This document shows positions 59,228-64,000 of a stretch of DNA of 64,000 nt, one piece after another. Position 1 is the first letter of the stretch. Every line of letters begins with the position of its first letter. The notes beneath the pieces were generated by a model. The model was not told the origin of the DNA. It saw nothing but the letters and a program-made list of their open reading frames with translations, and ran no database searches. The stretch is from Symbiodinium natans. Lineage: Eukaryota > Sar > Dinophyceae > Suessiales > Symbiodiniaceae. The position numbers were made by a program, and so were the translations under genes. The stretch is from NCBI GenBank assembly GCA_905221605.1, contig CAJNDS010001768.1, positions 250,001-314,000 on the forward strand. The letters are read 5' to 3'.

Positions 59228-59384
59228 TGCCCCTACTTTGGAGTAGACCCTCGAACAAAATGTACTTTTTAGGTAGAAGTACCTATCATAGGAACCCGGA
59301 ACCAAAAAAACACTTTTAGGTGTATATAAGTAGCTATCATCGGAACCCGAAACCAAAAAATATTAAAATATGGTACTCCAAAAC

Positions 59385-59490
59385 CCAGGCTAGCTTTTCC
59401 AAGACGCCCCGACTGTGGCAGCGGGGGCGGCGGAGGCAGGCCCCCTGTGGTCACTGGCAGACCGCAATGCGCGGGCGGAGGGGCCATGTA
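59385..59490 (-). CDS. Pro-rich exon-like island
   Basis: Minus strand MAPPPAHCGLPVTTGGLPPP and SGRLGKASLG. Could be a proline-rich linker exon; no domain seen. Confidence 0.3.
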
Positions 59491-60133
59491 GCCTGCAACG
59501 GTTTAGGGTTTAGGGTTTAGGGTTTAGGGTTTAGGGTGTAGGGTTTAGGGTATGGAATTTAGGGTTTAGCTAATTATGGGATCTAGGGTATATTATAGGG
59601 TCTAGGGGGTATTCAGGGCAGTGAGGGTGAAGAACATTCAGCTCTTTCTTGTTATTCAGCGACCCCGAACACTCTTTAGGACGCTTTTTCAGGCATTTAG
59701 GGGCTGAAAAACTACACTTAAGGAAGCCAGGCACATGAAGAATCCTCTACAGATCCTCGTAAACCCGCCAAGCCCATTCCAAAGGCGCCACCCCCATAAA
59801 TGTCAAGGCCCCCGCCCCACCCAAGATGAAGGATGAAGCGAGAACTGAATTTTCTGAGGGGGGCGCCAATTTTTTTTTGAATTGCGTTCTGCTGAAGAAC
59901 AATAATCTGCGGTGCCCAACATAAAGAATGGTCACCTCGATTGCGCTTCCCCGAACCCAATTCCACCCGCCCCCTCCGCCCCCCTCCAAACCACCCCCCC
60001 CCCCCCACCCCATCCCTTCCCCCCACCGAACCGCCCGCCTCAAACCCAAACCTTAACCAAGCCCGAGATCAACCTACACCCTAAATCCTGAAACCCTGAG
60101 CTTGAGGGTAGCCTGAATCCTGAACCCTACATA

Positions 60134-61324
60134 ATGTTAGAATCCCATTTTTAATTGGGGTGGTAATACTAAAATTCGCCGGGCCAGAGGGGTCCAGCCG
60201 AAGACTACTTTCCATTACGGGAGGTTTTCGGGCCGATGTATGTAAACAAGTCTATTTTGGGGTGTGCGATGATAATAATAAAGGGTGGTAAGTATATAAT
60301 TCTGCCGGCCTGGAATGGAAAATTTTACTGAGAATCGCTTAAGAGTTCCATTGCAGAGAAGACTTTTCAGCTGAGCTGGCTTGAAAGAGCTCCGAGGCTC
60401 AGTCTTTAGAGAAGCAGATCTCGTTTGAGAGCGCTTGTCTTCTGAGATTGCTGCAGCTCCAGAGCTGCGAGAAACTGCTGTTTCAGGGCTGTTTCTTCAG
60501 AGAAAGCAGGTATCAGGTGCCTTTTGAGGTTGCTGCAGCTCCCAGAGGCTGAGAAAGAGAGCCTTGCTACGGAGGCCCCTGCTCTCAGAGCAGCACAGAA
60601 GCCGTGAAAGACTTACGGCTGCAGCTCCAGAGCTGCGAGAAACTGCTGTTTCAGGGCTGCTCCCTGAAGCTTAAGACTTCAGCCTTCGTGTCCTGGTCTA
60701 AGTCTCGCTTAAGACTTCAGCCTTCGGGTCCTGGAATTCAGGAAACCGGCAGAGGTCTGAAAGCTAGGTTTCCTTACTAAAATCCTTATCCGCCGGAGCT
60801 CGAAAACAAGTCCGGCAAGGGTACCCCCTTACGGGCCTCCAAAATGACAATAATAAAGGGTGGCAATAATAAATTCGGCGAGGAGGGGGGGGGAACCAAG
60901 AAGCCTTAAGTTTAAATGGCTTCCTGTAATTAAGTCTCAAGACAGGAGTCCCTTAAGATTAAGACTTCAGCCTTCGGGCCCTGGTCTAAGTCTCAAGACA
61001 AGAACCCCTGAAGCTTAAGACTTCAGCCTTCGGATCCTGGAATTCAGGAAACCGCCAGAGATCTGAGAGCAGGGTTTCCTTACCTAGAACCTCTTCAACA
61101 GATTGAGCTTCATCTCTCAAGCAAGAAGCACACGGAGAAGCTAAGCTGCCTCCAGACTGGTCTGCTGGGTCTGCTCTGACAGATGACCCCCCCCCAGACC
61201 CCCAGACCCCCAGACCCCCAGAATTCATTATTGGCACCCCGTCTTTTTTTCCACCCCTCCAAACCCCGGGGACCAAAACAAGATTTGGGGGGGGGGGGGG
61301 GGTTTATTAATGGGACCCTAACAT
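60134..61324. mobile_element. 1.19 kb TIR element with TA target duplication
   Basis: Left end ATGTTAGAATCCCATT and right end (inverted) ATGTTAGGGTCCCATT, each flanked by TA. The block lacks telomere repeats, unlike everything around it. Internal repeats: CAGCTCCAGAGCTGCGAGAA twice (60454, 60622), CTTAAGACTTCAGCCTTCG four times (60669, 60710, 60957, 61014; one with A for C at the start), and GGGTGG-AATA-TTCGCC-like motifs three times. No transposase frame, so a non-autonomous (Tc1/mariner-type TSD) element is inferred. Confidence 0.7.
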
Positions 61325-61431
61325 TACTGAATCCTATAAACCCTAAACCCTAAACCCTATTCCCTATTTAAACCCTAAACCCCAAACCCCAAACCCCAAA
61401 CCCCAAACCCCAAACCCTAAACCCCGAACCC

Positions 61432-61530
61432 TTATCCAAGCTTTGTCGAGGAGCCGCCGGGCGTTGCCGCGGGAAAGGGGGGAGGGGCGTTCATCGGCAT
61501 GGGCATGCCGGGCATCCCGGGCATGCCTTC
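61432..61530 (-). CDS. Met/Pro/Gly-rich terminal exon-like island
   Basis: Minus strand GMPGMPGMPMPMNAPPPFPA then ATPGGSSTKLG and TAA. The plus strand is also open. Low-complexity C-terminal tail if real. Confidence 0.35.
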   Translation of the reverse strand, partial: EGMPGMPGMPMPMNAPPPFPAATPGGSSTKLG

Positions 61531-61539
61531 AGTTGAGGT

Positions 61540-61632
61540 TAGGGTTTAGGGTTTAGGGTTTAGGGTTTAGGGTTTAGGGTTTAGGGTTTAGGGTTTAGGG
61601 TTTAGAGTTTAGGGCTTAGGGTTTAGGGTTTG
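61540..61632 (+). repeat. Interstitial telomere-type array
   Basis: About 13 units, two imperfect. Confidence 0.97.
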
Positions 61633-61649
61633 TTGCTTTGCTTTGGTTA

Positions 61650-61740
61650 CCTGGGACCCTATTAACCTACAGACTAGCAGTAAGTATCCCTATATGGTTA
61701 AGTAGAAGCCTTAAAAACTGTAGGCAAATAGGGTCCCAGG
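61650..61740. mobile_element. MITE family B, copy 5
   Basis: CCTGGGACCCTATTAACCTAC...GTAGGCAAATAGGGTCCCAGG, 91 bp; best-preserved copy. Confidence 0.85.
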
Positions 61741-62602
61741 AAGGGTTCTGGGAGTTTTTCTTGGCGGCGTAGGGTATTGCGTGTTCAGGGTTTTGTGGGG
61801 TTTGGGGTTCAGGGTTTAGGGGTCAGGCTTTAGGGTATTTTGGCTTTTGGGGTTTTTCAGGGAGGGAGGTTACGGTTCAGGGATGCAGGCGGTTGAAGGG
61901 TTGAGGGTTGGGATGCATGCACTTCGCTTGCGGAACAGGATTGCTCTACAGAAAGCCAAGCCTTTTGGGGGTTTAGGGCTGGGTTGGCTTGTAGGATTTA
62001 GGGCCCTCGACCCTAAACCCGAGATTTCGAACCCAACCTGCATACCAAGATGCCCCAACTACCCGCAGTAAGGCCCTTAAGTCAGTAAGAAAGGAGTGCT
62101 AACCCTAAACCGTTAACATCCCTAAGCCCTAAACCCAAAACAGTATCAGGTCGATGAGGGGACTAGAGGAGGGCAGGCTTTAGGGCTCAAGGTCTAACCA
62201 AGGGCCGACGTGAACCTTACTGAGGCTATCCATGAAAGGGGACCTGAAGAGGTCTAGAATAGGCTTCAGTCTTTAGGGCTTATCGGATTTCAGGGTTTAG
62301 CGTTTGTTGGGTTCAGGTTTCGTAGAGTCTGGGGGTATTCGGGTATTGGGTTGGGGTTTGGGTTTGCGGGATTTAGGTTTCAGGGTTTAGGCTAAATCCC
62401 AACTAAAGCAGGCTCACAAATACGGAACAGGAAGCCAGCATATTCAATATACCCAAGCCGCAAAACCCTTCATTCCTCGAAGCCGAAGATGCCTGCACCC
62501 CAATCCTAAATTCCAAACCCTCAACCTCACAAACCCTGCATACCCCCTAAACTCATCGTCATGGACACACCAAACTCTCAACACCTAAGCCAAAAACCTC
62601 AA

Positions 62603-62633
<31 letters not shown>

Positions 62634-63655
62634 GAATAAGGACGAAACGTCCAACAAATGCTGATTCGGGCGTTTCCGAAAGTATAGGGGGTACCTTATT
62701 GGGGCCCTTCGTTCGAAAACCCTACTATTTCGGGGGGCTATCCCTAAACCCTAAACCCTAAACCCTAAACCCTAAACCCTAAACCCTAAACCCTAAACCC
62801 TAAACCCTAAACCCTAAACCCCTAAACCCTAATCCCCCTTGTCGCGGAGACAAGGCGAGGCTCCGAAAGGAGGCGGAAGAGGCGCTGGTGCGGCCTGGAA
62901 CTGGCTCGGCCTCCGGAGGACTTCTTTTGAGGCTTTGGGGTTTTGGGTTTTCGGGTTTTAAGGTTTAGGGGTTTAGGGGTTTTAGGGGTTTAAGGTGGTA
63001 AGGTGCAGCGTTTAGGGTTTTAAGGTTTAGGGTTTCAAGGTTTAAACATCATGCCCTTAAACCCGAAACCCTTGATTAAGGGGTGCAGGCTGTCGGGCTT
63101 AGGATGTAGGGAGTGTAGTTGCATGGTCCATTCGCATGGCCCCTGTGTATAAACTGTAGCACCAGAGGGCCCCTACTTCAGATTCCTCTAATAAATGTAA
63201 GGAACTTAATACACGTGCCACTGCTATTGTTGACCACCGCTTCTCATGATGGCCCTCGTAGAAGGAACTAGCTTCACCAGTAAAGCCCAGGAGCAAAGGT
63301 GTTTTAGGGTTTATAGGGTTTAGGGACCCTAAATCCTACGCCCTAGGGCTCACCAAAAAAAAACTGGCACTTATAATTTCAAAAAAAAAGCCCTACCCCG
63401 CAAAGCCTCAGGCCTGTCAACTCAAAACCTGCTGTCTTCAAGTACGCCTGACGGGTTCGGGGTTTGGGGTTGAGGATTTTAGTGGTTTCCGAAGCTAAGG
63501 GTAACACTCTTGGGTCCTTATTATAAGGGAATCCTGCGATTTGGCATTGGGGGGGGGGTCTATATTAGGGGTCCCCTTATTTCGTAAACCCACATCTAGG
63601 GTTTAGGGTGCTTACCCCCTAAACCCTAAACCCTGAGGGGGGAACAGTCTGCTAC
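61741..63655. other. Decayed repeats, CA microsatellite, array, family N copy
   Basis: (CA)n at 62603-62625, CCCTAAA array 62745-62837, family N-like element 63505-63595. Minus-strand coding-like scraps near 62840-62925 and 63110-63290 without recognisable family. Confidence 0.5.
62745..62837 (-). repeat. Interstitial telomere-type array (CCCTAAA)n
   Basis: About 13 units. Confidence 0.97.
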
Positions 63656-63726
63656 CTGAAGCAACTGAGTCGCGGAGGCATGGCGTTCATGGCGATCGGG
63701 GCCTGGTCAGTGACCTCACAGAGCTT
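63656..63726 (-). CDS. Unidentified exon
   Basis: Acceptor ACCCTGAG then KLCEVTDQAPIAMNAMPPRL plus SCF and a GT donor (AG then GTAGCAG). Good composition; identity unknown. The plus strand is also open. Confidence 0.4.
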
Positions 63727-63859
63727 CTCAGGGTTCACGGTTTGGGGTTTAGGGGTTAGGGTTTGGGGTTTAGGGTTTAAGGCTTGTTGGGGTTCAGGGT
63801 TTCGGGGGTGGAATGGATTGAGATGCGGGGGGGGGGGGGGTTGTCCTCTACAATGTGTA

Positions 63860-63948
63860 CCTGGAACCCTGTTTACCTAGAGTTTTATGGGTTATGCCTA
63901 GTAACCAAGGGTAGTTACAACTAAACTGTAGGTAAATAGAGTCCCAGG
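63860..63948. mobile_element. MITE family B, copy 6
   Basis: CCTGGAACCCTGTTTACCTAG...GTAGGTAAATAGAGTCCCAGG, 89 bp. Confidence 0.85.
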
Positions 63949-64000
63949 TAGGGTTTAGGGTTAAAGAGATTGAGATGGGGACTGCCTGCATGAGAAAGGT

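Overview
The window looks like nuclear DNA of a dinoflagellate or close relative. Four things point there. (1) TTTAGGG/CCCTAAA telomere-type arrays occur dozens of times in the interior of the sequence, in both orientations. (2) Exons rebuilt from protein homology are bounded by GC-AG and GA-AG as well as GT-AG introns. (3) Ankyrin-repeat proteins and a ubiquitin-like plus ankyrin protein occur in forms I associate with dinoflagellates. (4) A giant Ty1/copia element carries a motif resembling the dinoflagellate spliced leader in its LTR. Nearly every coding island I can orient reads best on the minus strand, as expected for unidirectional gene clusters. I cannot name a species.

Layout. 0-5.4 kb: small exons (minus strand) of a short ankyrin protein, in introns filled with telomere-type arrays and hairpin MITEs. 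5.458-20.633 kb: a structurally complete 15.2 kb Ty1/copia retrotransposon (minus strand) with identical 107 bp LTRs, a 5 bp target duplication (TTGGC), a half-tRNA-type primer binding site and a C6/G6 polypurine tract. ORF1 (2780 aa) holds coiled coil, gag, two CCCH fingers, aspartic protease, a 2OG-Fe(II) oxygenase-like domain, integrase, reverse transcriptase and half of RNase H. ORF2 (2037 aa) holds the rest of RNase H, then a cytosine-5 methyltransferase-like domain, an SGNH/GDSL-hydrolase-like domain, a Tpt1/KptA RNA 2'-phosphotransferase-like domain and a zinc ribbon. An antisense three-repeat ankyrin cassette sits inside RNase H and separates the two ORFs. 21.28-22.80 kb: a six-exon gene (minus strand) for a ubiquitin-like plus ankyrin protein, whose introns are telomere arrays or TIR-bearing, MITE-like sequences. 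24.71 kb: an exon that appears to be the upstream part of the ankyrin gene at 0-5.3 kb, so the retrotransposon, and apparently the ubiquitin-like/ankyrin gene too, lie inside one of its introns.

25-64 kb: scattered exon-like islands of about 50-100 bp, many phase 0 with GN donors, inside a sea of perfect and decayed telomere repeats, several families of 70-180 bp inverted-repeat elements, homopolymer runs and microsatellites, a 12-copy 54 bp minisatellite (58.35-58.97 kb), and a 1.19 kb TIR element with TA duplications (60.13-61.32 kb). No tRNA, rRNA or CRISPR was recognised.

How it fits together: the telomere arrays and short TIR elements make up most of the intron space, and in the gene that can be fully rebuilt they are the introns. 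The retrotransposon is the only long-ORF unit, and it has acquired host-type RNA- and nucleic-acid-processing domains. Exon calls are hand-assembled from protein homology and splice dinucleotides without RNA evidence.
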